DNA of 64,000 nucleotides from Myxococcales bacterium (lineage in GTDB: Bacteria; Myxococcota_A; Polyangia; Polyangiales; Polyangiaceae): contig JAEUKE010000038.1 of NCBI GenBank assembly GCA_016794345.1, positions 1 through 64,000 of the forward strand. Reading direction: 5' to 3'. The notes below the pieces were generated by a model. That model was not told the origin of the DNA and did not search any database. It worked only from the letters and a program-made list of their open reading frames with translations. Below, one piece after another: positions 8,822 to 19,333 of the stretch. The translations under genes and the position numbers were made by a program. Within the stretch, counting starts at the first letter, position 1, and each line of letters opens with the position of its first letter.

Positions 8822-11193
8822 AGGAGGCCCCCGATCACCCGCACCACGTGGATGACGAGCAGGGCGCTCGCGACGCCGATCGCCGCGAGGTGCACCGGGA
8901 GCGGGGCGCGGAGCAGGCCGAGGAGCACCCGCTGCGCGGGGAGGGCTCGGAGCTCGATCGCCACCCGGCAGATCTCGTCGAGGCCCGTGAGCTTCTCCCG
9001 GCCTCGTCCTTCGAGCATGACGTCGATCCGGGATCGAAGCGCGCGGTGCTCGCGGCGGAGATCGCGCGCGGACGCGACGAGCCGCGCCCAGCCGAGGGGC
9101 GCACGCACGTAGGGAATCACGATCTTGTCGCACACGGCCTTGACGAGATCGCTCTTGCCGCTCATCGCTCGGAAGAGGCGCCCTTCGAGCGCCTCGCGCT
9201 CACCGCGGAAGTCCTCCGGCAAGAGGGGCACGCGCTCGACGCGGGCGAGGGCGCGCGGGACGAACGCGTAGATCGAGGCCAGCGCGACGCCGGAGAGCCC
9301 GGCCACCAGCAGCGAGGCGAAGAGCGCGCTGCCTGCGGTGGCGCGCAAGGCGAGCGGCGCCGGCGTGTGGGCGATGGCTCCTGCGAGGCAGAAGAGACCG
9401 AGCGCCAGGTGCGCGAGGTAGTGGGGACGGGTGACGCTGCGCGGGCCCGACTTCGGCGCCGGGAGCTTCATCCAGGCGCGGACCGCGCGCTTGGGCACCG
9501 CATAAGCGAGCAACGCGACGAAGAGCGCGCCCGCCAGGATCCCGGCGGCGAGGCCGAGCCCGCTCGCGGGCGATGCGTTGCCGCGCGCCTGCATGACGAC
9601 GCCCCAGAGCGCGATACCGCCGGCGCCGAGCGCGGCGCCGAGCAGGATGGGCGCGGCGGGCGCGCGCGCGGCGGCCGGACGCGCGGGCGGAGGCGCCCCC
9701 GCCGCAGGGGCCGGTGCTTGGAGGCCAAACAAATCCGCGAGCTCCCCGATCTCGGCGCTGGGGTCGACGCGAAAGATCGACGCGGTCGGGCAGACCTGGA
9801 CACAGGCCGGGCCCCGCTCGAAGCCGCGGCAGAGATCACATTTTACCGCGAGTTCCTCGGCGGCTGCGCCCGGCGGGCGTGCGACGCCGGCCGGGCGCGG
9901 CGCCATCTGGATGTTCTGCCAGGGACACGCCCGCGCGCACGCGCCGCAGCCCGTGCAGAGCTCGTCCCGGATGAAGACCTCGCCCGTCGGGTCCTTGCCG
10001 ATCGCGCCGGTCGGGCAGCCGATCATGCAGCTCGGGTTCTCGCAGTGCTGGCACGAGCTGGGCAGGAGCAAGCTGCGCGGCTCGCGCGCCCTGGCCGGTG
10101 GCTCGGCGAGCGCGGCCGAGCCCATGCGAAAGACGTCGAAGCCTTCCTCGGCGGCGTCGACCTTGGCGACGATCTTGTCGCCACGCCGGACGAGGCGGCT
10201 CGTCCCGTGGAGCGCGCCGCAGGCCCACGCGCACTGGCCGCACCGCACACAGGTCTCGAGGTCGATCACGAGGAGCGAGCGCGCGATCTGAAGCCGGTAC
10301 AGATCCCGAAAGACGTGTTGCGTCGCGCCCGCCGCGGCCTTGGCGATGATCTCGCGCTGCTTCTCGCTCGAACCGAGCGACACGCGCCTCAGCCTTGCGA
10401 AGAGATCGAGATCGCGTGAGGCGATCTGGCGCACGACGCGAGCCGGGACCGAGAGGACGGTCGATGGTCCGCTCGCGACGGCGCTCGCGAGCCGCGGCGA
10501 GGCCGTCTCGAGCTCCTCTTCTCCGAAGAAGTCGCCGCGCACGAGGTAGCCGCGCACGCGGACGCGCTCCTCCTCCTCGGTCTGCAGCTGCACCATGCCC
10601 TCCGCGAGCAGGAACATGGCCGTCGAGGGCTCGCCCTGCCGGTAGACGGGCTGGCCACGCGGAACGTCGACGAAGGTCACCGCGTCGAGCAGCGCGTCGA
10701 GGCCCTCCGGCCCGAGATCTTGCGCGAGCTGCATCGTCGCGAGCAGATCGCGAGCGGCCGAACGCCGCAGCGTGCGCTCGAGCTTCTCGGCGAGCTCGGC
10801 GCGGCCGGATCGGACCGCGACCCTGCGGAACAAGTGGACGGGGATCTCCACGACCGCACACGCGGTGACGGCGCGCGCGGTGGCCGTCCGCCGCGCGAGC
10901 ACCGTGACCTCCTCCCCGAAGACGTCGCCCGCGACGGCGCGCCGCACGACCGCGGAGACGCCGTCGGCCTTGCGCTCGCGGACGAGCTCGATCTCGCCCT
11001 CGAGCACCACGAGCAGCGTCTCGCCGCGATCGCCGTCGCAAAAGAGCGTGTCTCCTCGCGCGGCGCGGCGGACGGACGCGGCCGCCTCGATCTCGCGCTG
11101 CGCGCGCGCGTCCAGGCCGCGGAAGAGCGGGGCCTCGAACACCGACCGCGGAAGGGCTGCGGAGGGGCCCTGCTCGGGCGTGCGAGCGGTCAT
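8818..11193 (-). CDS. double cNMP-binding / four-cluster ferredoxin / membrane redox protein
   Basis: A 791-residue fusion. Two cyclic-nucleotide-binding domains span about 18-140 and 158-275 (GDVFGEE and GDFFGEE). A DmsB/NrfC-like region has 16 Cys in four groups (315-325, 381-393, 413-423, 452-468), enough for four [4Fe-4S] clusters. The C-terminal half has several membrane helices, one with His 591, 595 and 609 that could bind haem b, and a last helix near 768-790. ATG overlaps the upstream stop by 4 bp. The layout suggests a quinone/haem b module whose electron flow is gated by ligand binding, but whether the cNMP domains bind nucleotide is not shown. Confidence 0.8.
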   Translation of the reverse strand: MTARTPEQGPSAALPRSVFEAPLFRGLDARAQREIEAAASVRRAARGDTLFCDGDRGETLLVVLEGEIELVRERKADGVSAVVRRAVAGDVFGEEVTVLARRTATARAVTACAVVEIPVHLFRRVAVRSGRAELAEKLERTLRRSAARDLLATMQLAQDLGPEGLDALLDAVTFVDVPRGQPVYRQGEPSTAMFLLAEGMVQLQTEEEERVRVRGYLVRGDFFGEEELETASPRLASAVASGPSTVLSVPARVVRQIASRDLDLFARLRRVSLGSSEKQREIIAKAAAGATQHVFRDLYRLQIARSLLVIDLETCVRCGQCAWACGALHGTSRLVRRGDKIVAKVDAAEEGFDVFRMGSAALAEPPARAREPRSLLLPSSCQHCENPSCMIGCPTGAIGKDPTGEVFIRDELCTGCGACARACPWQNIQMAPRPAGVARPPGAAAEELAVKCDLCRGFERGPACVQVCPTASIFRVDPSAEIGELADLFGLQAPAPAAGAPPPARPAAARAPAAPILLGAALGAGGIALWGVVMQARGNASPASGLGLAAGILAGALFVALLAYAVPKRAVRAWMKLPAPKSGPRSVTRPHYLAHLALGLFCLAGAIAHTPAPLALRATAGSALFASLLVAGLSGVALASIYAFVPRALARVERVPLLPEDFRGEREALEGRLFRAMSGKSDLVKAVCDKIVIPYVRAPLGWARLVASARDLRREHRALRSRIDVMLEGRGREKLTGLDEICRVAIELRALPAQRVLLGLLRAPLPVHLAAIGVASALLVIHVVRVIGGLL

Positions 11194-14100
11194 GGGGTGA
11201 CGGTCTCGACCACCTTGGCGAGCTCGACCACGCTGAGCCGTTCGAGCATCGCGTCGTCGACGAGCGGTCCGCTCGGCCGGGCCCCGAGCGCGGCCATCTC
11301 GCGCTCGTAGGCAGCAAACGCTCGGATGAGGAAGGGCGGGAACGCGCGGAAGAGGAGGCGCGCCTCGATCGTCAGCGGGCCGCGCGCGCCCGAGACGTCG
11401 AGCTCATAGTTGTAGGTGAGCTCGACGTTCGGCGGCGCTGAGCGGGTATCGATGATGGCGTCGGGCGCCTTCGTGATCCCACGTGTCGCGTCGAGCGCGC
11501 CGACCGGGAAATACGTCTCGAAGAGCGCGTTTTGTCCGGCGAGGTTGGACTGGCACTGGCCGGTGTCGAGATCGTAGACGCCGTCCTCGTAGCGGTCGGC
11601 GCGTGTGCGGCCCTGGCCCGGCCCGGGCTGACAGGTCCCGTCCGGCGCGATGACGCCGATGCAGCGAACGCAGCGGAGGAAGCCGTTCTGCAGGTTGATG
11701 AGCCCCTTGCCGCGGAAGATCGTCCCGCCCAGATCGGGACGCGGCGACCACTCGGGTCGGTCGGGCCCGTCCAGCACGTCCGCGCCGAAGAGGCCCTCGG
11801 GCCGACCCTGGCGATCGACGAGGCGCGGGTTCGTGTTCACGACGCTGAAGATCTTGTCGCGGAGATCCTGTTCGGGCCGATCGACGCGGCCAACCTCGTA
11901 GAGGAGGCGGCCTCGGGCGTCGGTCACCTTGAGGTGCACCCAGATCTCTCGCTCCTGCGAGAAGCCGGCCGGCACGCGGTGGCCGGCGCCGACGTTCTCG
12001 AGCTTCACGGGGATCTCGAGGCGCCCTCGCCCGGCCGAGACCTTGCCCAGGCCGAACGCAAACGAAGCACGCAGCAGCTGATCGCGCCGCGCCTCGGCGC
12101 TCACGGGTATGCCGGCGCTGTCGAGCGCGGCCTCGTCGAGCAGCTCCGCCGGGTACTCGCGCGCGAGCGGCAGGTCCACGCCCGAAAAGTAGTGTGTCGA
12201 GACGGGGGTCTTCTCGAGCGAGCCCTGCGCGACGAAGCCGTTCGACAGGGTGCCCGGGGCGCGGGGCGAGAAACGCGTGCCAGGCGGGCAGCCGTCGCCG
12301 CCTTCCGCGCCTGCGCGGGGCTCGCAGACCCCGGGGAAGGTCGACATGTGACAGCCCTGGCACGTCGCGGGCTCGCGGCCCTTACGGCGCTCGGTGCTCG
12401 CCCAGTCCACCCACTCCGTGTAGCCGTTGCGGAGGCGCTTGAAGTGCTCGCCCTTCGTCGCGCCGATCACGTCCGTCCCGAAGAGGCGCACGTCGTGGCA
12501 GCTTCCGCAGAACTCGCTCGACTTCAAGTAGGCGCGCGTCTCATCCGACGGACGCTGGTGGACCAGGCCGTTCTCGGGCTCCTCGCCGCGCCGCAGGAGG
12601 AACGTCTCGGGGCGCATGTCGTAGCCGCTGTTGGCGATCCCGAACACGCCGCGCAGATCCTCGGGCCGGGCGTTGAAGACCGTGCCGGTCACGAACGAGG
12701 TCCACGTCGGGTTGCCCTGGTAGCCGCGTGACCGCGGCGTGACCGGACCGTGGACCTGGTGGCAGAAGTTGCAAGAGATGCCTTCCATGGCCGACTCGCC
12801 GAGCAGGTCGCGGACCGGGAAGCGTGAGCGCGGATCGCCGTTCGCCTTGCCCTGCCAGACGGGCATCTTCGCCTCGATGACCTCCGCTGGCGCGTGGCAG
12901 TTGACGCACCAGTGCTCGCCCCCGGCGCCGCTCACCTGGACACCAGTCTGCGAGTTTCGACACGCCACGTCGGCGTTGGTCTTGCGCAGCGCGCCCGCGC
13001 CGTTCGGGCAATCGAAGTCGCGGCCGATCTGCTCCTGGGCGAGGGACTCGAGCGCGTTGAACAGCGGGCTCTTGATGGCGTGCCCCATCACGCTGCGCCG
13101 CCACTGCGCGGCCTGGCTCGGATGACACGCGGCGCAGCTCTCGGCCGAGAGCTCGCGCGCGCCGAGCGGCGCCTGCGCGTCGATGTGGACCGAGCGCGCA
13201 GCGGCCTTCTTCTTGGCGGGCTCGAGCTGGGCGAGCGCGCCGCCCGCGATCGCGACGCCGAGCACGACGGGAAGCGCGAGCCCCGCGAGTCGGCGAGGCG
13301 CGGACCGGGGAGGAGAGGGCGGCGGAGGGGACCGCCGAGCGGCGGCCGGTGACGCTGCGCCTGCGCGGGCGGAGGCGGTCGTTTCGGAGCTGCTGTGGCG
13401 CGGCTCACGGGCAGGCAATCCCCGTGGATTCCTCCCTCCGGCCCCCTCCGCTGCGTGGAGGGGGAGAACGGCGACGGCTGGCCCCGCGCCTCTTCCGCCG
13501 CGCGGCGCGAAATGGCTGAGTGCGTCTGCGATGGCCTCGGCGCTCGGCGGACGAGCCGACTCGTCGGGGTGCAACATGCGAAGCACGAGGCCCTGCAGCC
13601 CCGGCGGGAGCGAGGCCGCGACCCGATCCGGCAAAGGCGGGGCCTCCTCGGTCGCGGCCGCCTCGAGCGCGCGGCGGAGGCCTGCCCCTCCAAACGGATG
13701 TGCGCCGCAGAGCATCTTGTAGAGCACGAGGCCGAGGACGTAGCGGTTCGCGGCCGCGTCCCACGCAGCGCCTTCGGCCTGCTTCGGCGGGCACCAGACC
13801 GGCGAGACCTCGGTGTCGGCGCTCGGGCGGGCGGCGCCGAGGTCGCCTTGGAGCAGCGGCTCGGCGTTGATCCAAGCGGCGTCCGTCGCGGAGACACGAA
13901 TCGTGTCGGGGCCCAGGGGACCGGGGAAGATCCCGCTCGCTTCGCAGTGGGCGAGCGCCTCGGCCACGTCCAGCGCGAGGCGCGCCGCGCGTTCCCAGGG
14001 CAAACCTTCGCGCTCGCCCTTCAGCAGCCGAGCCAGCGAGGCGGCGTCGCGACGCACGATCCAGCAGCCTCGTGCGTCTTGCCCGCCGTCGACGAAGCCG

Positions 14101-14273
14101 CCGACGCGGTGCTCGGCGAGCGCGAGCCAGCGCACGGCGACGGATCTGTCGCCTTCTTCCAGTCGATAGAGCTCCGCGCCGTCCTCCAGGACGAAGCGGA
14201 GCGCGCGTCCGACGGCGACGGGCTCACCTCGAGGTCGCGCGTAGCCGCTCTCGTTGGGTGATGCCTGCCGCAT
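11190..14273 (-). CDS. pseudokinase fused to five-haem c-type cytochrome
   Basis: A 1027-residue one-pass membrane fusion. Residues 20-255 follow the kinase fold (VAVRW in place of VAVK, a PPKQ APE-like site, a YVLGLVLYKML helix, RPPSAEA end). The catalytic HRD loop is replaced by FPGPLGPDTI and no DFG is present, so it looks inactive. A Pro/Ser-rich linker and helix (about 329-349) follow, then a cytochrome c554-like region with CXXCH at 380, 456, 501, 589 and 638 and a GHRVPAG beta domain. Basic residues before the helix place the kinase-like part inside and the haems outside. The gene starts 3 bp after the upstream kinase stop. I know of no characterised protein with this layout. Confidence 0.85.
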   Translation of the reverse strand: MRQASPNESGYARPRGEPVAVGRALRFVLEDGAELYRLEEGDRSVAVRWLALAEHRVGGFVDGGQDARGCWIVRRDAASLARLLKGEREGLPWERAARLALDVAEALAHCEASGIFPGPLGPDTIRVSATDAAWINAEPLLQGDLGAARPSADTEVSPVWCPPKQAEGAAWDAAANRYVLGLVLYKMLCGAHPFGGAGLRRALEAAATEEAPPLPDRVAASLPPGLQGLVLRMLHPDESARPPSAEAIADALSHFAPRGGRGAGPAVAVLPLHAAEGAGGRNPRGLPAREPRHSSSETTASARAGAASPAAARRSPPPPSPPRSAPRRLAGLALPVVLGVAIAGGALAQLEPAKKKAAARSVHIDAQAPLGARELSAESCAACHPSQAAQWRRSVMGHAIKSPLFNALESLAQEQIGRDFDCPNGAGALRKTNADVACRNSQTGVQVSGAGGEHWCVNCHAPAEVIEAKMPVWQGKANGDPRSRFPVRDLLGESAMEGISCNFCHQVHGPVTPRSRGYQGNPTWTSFVTGTVFNARPEDLRGVFGIANSGYDMRPETFLLRRGEEPENGLVHQRPSDETRAYLKSSEFCGSCHDVRLFGTDVIGATKGEHFKRLRNGYTEWVDWASTERRKGREPATCQGCHMSTFPGVCEPRAGAEGGDGCPPGTRFSPRAPGTLSNGFVAQGSLEKTPVSTHYFSGVDLPLAREYPAELLDEAALDSAGIPVSAEARRDQLLRASFAFGLGKVSAGRGRLEIPVKLENVGAGHRVPAGFSQEREIWVHLKVTDARGRLLYEVGRVDRPEQDLRDKIFSVVNTNPRLVDRQGRPEGLFGADVLDGPDRPEWSPRPDLGGTIFRGKGLINLQNGFLRCVRCIGVIAPDGTCQPGPGQGRTRADRYEDGVYDLDTGQCQSNLAGQNALFETYFPVGALDATRGITKAPDAIIDTRSAPPNVELTYNYELDVSGARGPLTIEARLLFRAFPPFLIRAFAAYEREMAALGARPSGPLVDDAMLERLSVVELAKVVETVTP
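13442..13464. repeat. C-rich palindrome inside the pseudokinase linker
   Basis: An 8-bp inverted repeat (13442-13449 with 13457-13464). It lies in the codons for the variable linker between the pseudokinase and the membrane helix, so the reading frame tolerates it. Confidence 0.5.
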
Positions 14274-14276
14274 GGT

Positions 14277-15551
<1,275 letters not shown>

Positions 15552-15613
15552 CTCGCTCGCTTCCTCTTGCAGGACTAGGGCTAGGCTAGAGACGTGCGAC
15601 ATGGCCACTGGGC

Positions 15614-16243
15614 TTGTCCCTTGTGACCACGAGGCTTGTGTCCGTGACCGCGATTCTACATAGACCCCCAAAAATTGCCGTGATTGTCACGCTGTGCGCC
15701 CTCGCCGCGTGTTCGGACCCACCCGCCGAGCCGGCCCCCGTGGCCCAGCGCAGCGCCGAGCCCGCCGTCCAGCCGCTCGAATGGACGGTGCCCGGGGCCT
15801 GGTCGCTCTCCGAGTCGTCGACCACCGGGCCGCGCCGGGCGGGGTACAAGGTCCCCAAGCTCGGCGACGACAAAGAGGACGGCGAGCTCCTCGTTCTCTT
15901 CTTCGGGACAGGGGCCAACGGAGACAGAGACAAGCAGTGGGACGAGTGGTTCGCCCAGTTCGACGGCGACGCGAAGGCCGAGGCCAAGCGCGAGACCTTC
16001 GAGGTCGGCGGGATGACCGTGGAGACGTTCGAGCACGCCGGGACCTACAAGCTCAACATGGGGCCGCAGCGGCCGGGCATGAAGAAATCCCCCGTGCAAA
16101 TGGTGAAGAAGGACTTTCGTATGCTCGCCGCCGTCGTGAAGACGAAGGGCAAAGGGAACTGGTTCTTCCGCCTCGTCGGCCCGAACGAGACGGTCCTCGC
16201 GTCGAAGAGCGCGTTCCGGACGATGCTCGAGAGCGTGAAGTAG
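15614..16243 (+). CDS. hypothetical lipoprotein
   Basis: Up to 209 residues. A hydrophobic segment ends in lipobox LAAC, followed by a Pro/Ala-rich linker and a compact alpha/beta domain with no family I recognise. The start is unresolved: TTG 15614 gives a leader of about 30 residues, while GTG 15638 or 15644 gives a more usual signal peptide and leaves room for a promoter before the divergent kinase gene. The surface is rich in Lys/Asp/Gly (KTKGKGNW near the end). It converges on the next gene with a 7-bp gap. Confidence 0.7.
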   Translation: MSLVTTRLVSVTAILHRPPKIAVIVTLCALAACSDPPAEPAPVAQRSAEPAVQPLEWTVPGAWSLSESSTTGPRRAGYKVPKLGDDKEDGELLVLFFGTGANGDRDKQWDEWFAQFDGDAKAEAKRETFEVGGMTVETFEHAGTYKLNMGPQRPGMKKSPVQMVKKDFRMLAAVVKTKGKGNWFFRLVGPNETVLASKSAFRTMLESVK

Positions 16244-16250
16244 TGCTCCG

Positions 16251-17165
16251 CTACGCGCCGGCGGGGGCGGGCTTCGTGCTCTTCGGCTTCTTCGCGCCCT
16301 CCGCCTTCGATGCGCCCTCCGCCTTCGATGCGAGCGCCTTGCGCGCGGCCGCGAGCTCGCGGCGTACGGCCGCCGCCTCGATGTAGTGCTCGTGCGAGGT
16401 CTCGATGACGCCCGCCAGCGTGCCGTGGCAGCTCGGGCAGTCCGTCGCGTCGGGCGGGAGCGCGGCGCGACAGGTCGGCTCCGAGCAGATCTCCCGTCTC
16501 ACCGAGCGGCCGATGAGCCATCCGCCGAACGCACCGCTCAACGCGAGCAGCGACAGGGGTTCCATCAGCACCATGGCGAGGAGCGACCCGCTCGTGCCGC
16601 CCACGAACAGCCCCAGCCCGGGGTTGCCGCGGCGAAGGCGGAAGACGGGCCGCGGATCGTCTGGGCCGAGCGGCGTGGCCTTCTTCGGGCCCTCCTTCGG
16701 GTCGTCCCACACGTGTTGGCACTTCTCACACCGATACCGCTTGGCCATGAAGAGCCGGGCGAGAGGGAAGAGGAGCACCAGCGCGGGGAAGGTGACGAGC
16801 GGCAGGAGCGCGCTCGATTCGCGGGGCGTCCAAAGCTTCGGGCGGCCGAACGTCGTGTACGCGAGCTCGCAGCGCGGGCACCGGATGGCGTCGGGATCCT
16901 CGTCGTCGAGATCACGCGCGACCGGGGCGCGTCGCTGGTCCGCGAGGTGGACGCGCGCCGTCCCCGCGTCGGCGTCGCGCACGAGCAGCCGGATCCCGCC
17001 GGCCGTGTGGCCGTAGCCCGTCGGCTCGAAGATGAACGCGCGGACCCCGATCGCCGACAGATCGGCGCGCGCCATCTCCGCCTCGACCAGGTCGACGTAG
17101 GTCGAGACCATGACGAGGTTGTCCTCTCCCGGATCGGCCTCCAGCTTGTCGCGGTACGCGCTCAC
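16251..17165 (-). CDS. DUF2007-like zinc-ribbon membrane protein
   Basis: A 304-residue protein from GTG 17165. The first 75 residues look like the DUF2007 signal-transducing fold (VSTYVDLVEAEMARADL). A CPRC...CEKC ribbon is split by a helix, a second hydrophobic hairpin follows, then a CSEPTC...CPSC ribbon and a basic tail. The tail holds two copies of SKAEGA, encoded by an 18-bp tandem repeat near 16299-16334. It is probably an inner-membrane protein with cytoplasmic zinc ribbons. Function unknown. Confidence 0.7.
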   Translation of the reverse strand: MSAYRDKLEADPGEDNLVMVSTYVDLVEAEMARADLSAIGVRAFIFEPTGYGHTAGGIRLLVRDADAGTARVHLADQRRAPVARDLDDEDPDAIRCPRCELAYTTFGRPKLWTPRESSALLPLVTFPALVLLFPLARLFMAKRYRCEKCQHVWDDPKEGPKKATPLGPDDPRPVFRLRRGNPGLGLFVGGTSGSLLAMVLMEPLSLLALSGAFGGWLIGRSVRREICSEPTCRAALPPDATDCPSCHGTLAGVIETSHEHYIEAAAVRRELAAARKALASKAEGASKAEGAKKPKSTKPAPAGA

Positions 17166-17187
17166 GAGATGTCCCCCCGGAGCCGGC

Positions 17188-18186
17188 CTATTCGACGGGG
17201 CTCGCGCTGTGGGAAGCGGTGACCGTGCGCACGGGCTTCGCGCCGATGTCGGCGACGTCGAACTTCTGGGTCAGGCTCGCCTCGAGGCCCGCGTCGACCT
17301 TCGCGCCGGACGGCATCGTCATCTTCGATTGGACGGCGATCGAGATGTTGGCGCCTTTCGCGTAGTCCCCGGTGAGGGCGAGCTTGCGTGCGTTGAGGGC
17401 CGCCTTGACGTTGGCCGCGATCGCCTCCCACTGGGACGCGGAGCCGGCGCTCGACGAGATGTATTTGACGCTCTTCACCTGGCCGCCCGGCCCGAGCGCG
17501 ACGGCGAACGACGCGCGCGCGTTGGCGGGCGTGTCGGAGGCGAGGACGGCCGCGCGGAAGAGGCTGGCGACGGTGCCCGCCGCGGGCAGATCGAGGCCGA
17601 GCTGCTTGTCCTGCTTGCGCAGCTCGTCCTTGAGGACGCGGTTCGCGACGTTGCGGTCCGCCTTCTTGCCCTTCGGCGCCTTCGTCGGCGCGGCGGGGCC
17701 GGCCTGGTGGATCTCGAAGAGCGAAGGATCTTTGTAGATGGGGCCGTTGGGGCCTGTGCCCGGAGGAGCCCAGCCGCCGTCGTCCTGGGACCACTCCTCG
17801 CCCGGGCCTTGGCCGTTCGGGTCGTCGACCAGATCGCCCGTGCCGGTGGCGCTGTCGCTCGACGGATCGCCCGTGCCGCCGGTCGCCGCTGCGCTCCGCC
17901 GCCGGTCGCGGCGCCGCTCCGGCATGACCGTGGGGTCGGCGATCGCCGCGGCCTGCATGTTCGGGTCGAGGTCGTCCTCCGGCTCGATCTCGGGCTCCGG
18001 CTGCTCGGGGATGACCTCTTTCTCGATGTCGACGTCGACGAGCTCCACCTCCCGGGCGTGCTCCACCGCGAGGAGGTTCACCGCGGGGATGAGCCGGGCG
18101 ACGCCGAAGAACCCGCCGTGGAGGAGGGCGGCGACGACCAGCGTGCCCGCCAGGATGCGCGGCTCTTTCTCGGCGAGCGCGCTCAT
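17188..18186 (-). CDS. TonB-like energy-transducer / AgmX-type envelope protein
   Basis: A 332-residue protein with one N-terminal membrane helix, an acidic Pro/Glu stretch (EVIPEQPEPEIEPEDD), a Gly/Asp/Ser linker and a C-terminal domain with a TonB-C-like strand pattern (FAVALGPGGQVKSV). No ExbB/ExbD gene lies next to it; the nearest pair is at 31.9-33.1 kb. Its ATG overlaps the acyltransferase stop by 4 bp, so the two are co-translated. It may span the periplasm; its partner is unknown. Confidence 0.7.
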   Translation of the reverse strand: MSALAEKEPRILAGTLVVAALLHGGFFGVARLIPAVNLLAVEHAREVELVDVDIEKEVIPEQPEPEIEPEDDLDPNMQAAAIADPTVMPERRRDRRRSAAATGGTGDPSSDSATGTGDLVDDPNGQGPGEEWSQDDGGWAPPGTGPNGPIYKDPSLFEIHQAGPAAPTKAPKGKKADRNVANRVLKDELRKQDKQLGLDLPAAGTVASLFRAAVLASDTPANARASFAVALGPGGQVKSVKYISSSAGSASQWEAIAANVKAALNARKLALTGDYAKGANISIAVQSKMTMPSGAKVDAGLEASLTQKFDVADIGAKPVRTVTASHSASPVE

Positions 18187-19226
18187 CGGGCGGCCTCCGC
18201 GGAGAGCCTCTCGTAGAGCCAGCGGCGCGCGCGCCCAGCGAGCGCTTCGCGATCGCGGGCGGGGAAGATGCCGTGCCGGCCGGCCTTGCGGATCTGTTCC
18301 ATGGCGGCGCGCATCGCTTGTACCACGCGGCCGTAGACCTCATCCACAAGGCGCGGGTCGTCCGCGGCCGAGGGGGGAAGGCCGTGTCGGATGGGCGCGA
18401 GGATGCGGGTGTGGATCTTCACCGGCGGCGGCAGGTGAGGGAACGGCACGCCCACGACGAGCCCGTAAGGGAGCGCGACGCCGACGGGCGCCACGTTCGA
18501 ACGAAAGCGTCGGTCGAGCCCGAGCCACTGCGCGATGTCGCGACCGTCCGTCAGGAGGTAGAGCGACTCGTGGGCGCCCGCGCTGACGACCGGCACGATG
18601 GGGACCTGCTCGCGGATGGCGAGCTTGATGAACCCTCTGCGCGGCCCGAAGTCGATCCGGTAGCGCTCGCGGAAGGGCTTGCAGGCGTCGACGTCCCCTC
18701 CGGGGAAGACGAGGACGGCGGCGCCCCGGTCGAGCGCGCGGCGGCCGTTTTCGTGGTTGGCGGCGAGGGCGCCGGCTGCGTTGAGCCAGGCGCCGGCCCC
18801 GGGGACCGAAAAGGGCACGTCGTGCATGAGGCCGTAGCCGACGCGCTTCGGCGAGTAACGGCGCCAGAACGCGGTCATGTGGCAGAACATGTCGGGCGTT
18901 CCCGTCATGCCGTTGTGGTTCGCCACCACCATGACGGGGCCGTCAGGAACATCCGCCTCGAGCTCGGTCTCGCAACGGAAGTAGGAGTCGTAGAGCCAGT
19001 CCATCAGCGGCAGGACGTCCGCGATGAACTCCTCGTCCCTTGCGTCGAGATCGTGCGGCAGGACGCGCCGGGGCGCGACGCGCGCGAGCGCGCCGAGCGC
19101 GCGGAGGAGGGCGTCGCGGCTGGGCCGCGCCCGGCGCTCGATCAGCGCGGGCGGATTGTCGCTTCCCGCGGCCCCTCTCGCCGAGGGGGCCTCGAAGGAA
19201 GCCCGGGACGCGGTCGATCTCTCCAC
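18183..19226 (-). CDS. PlsC-like lysophospholipid acyltransferase family protein
   Basis: A 347-residue protein from GTG 19226 (AAGGAC upstream). It has the NHNGMTGTPD block (NHxxxxD) and FPGGDVDACK where FPEG is usual, matching the MGAT/LPLAT branch. A hydrophobic face near IVPVVSAG fits membrane association. It is expected to acylate a lysophospholipid or glycerol-type acceptor with acyl-CoA or acyl-ACP; the exact acceptor cannot be read. An imperfect C-rich palindrome near 19170-19191 falls in the poorly conserved N-terminus. It is coupled to the TonB-like gene downstream. Confidence 0.82.
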   Translation of the reverse strand: MERSTASRASFEAPSARGAAGSDNPPALIERRARPSRDALLRALGALARVAPRRVLPHDLDARDEEFIADVLPLMDWLYDSYFRCETELEADVPDGPVMVVANHNGMTGTPDMFCHMTAFWRRYSPKRVGYGLMHDVPFSVPGAGAWLNAAGALAANHENGRRALDRGAAVLVFPGGDVDACKPFRERYRIDFGPRRGFIKLAIREQVPIVPVVSAGAHESLYLLTDGRDIAQWLGLDRRFRSNVAPVGVALPYGLVVGVPFPHLPPPVKIHTRILAPIRHGLPPSAADDPRLVDEVYGRVVQAMRAAMEQIRKAGRHGIFPARDREALAGRARRWLYERLSAEAAR

Positions 19227-19333
19227 GTCCTTGTGACGTAGCGCGCGAGGCGGCGGAAGGGAAGAAAGCCCTTGCCGTTTTTCTCGAGCTGCGGGCGCGC
19301 GTCCGGGCTCGTGTCAGGCCGCCCCGTCGCGTG

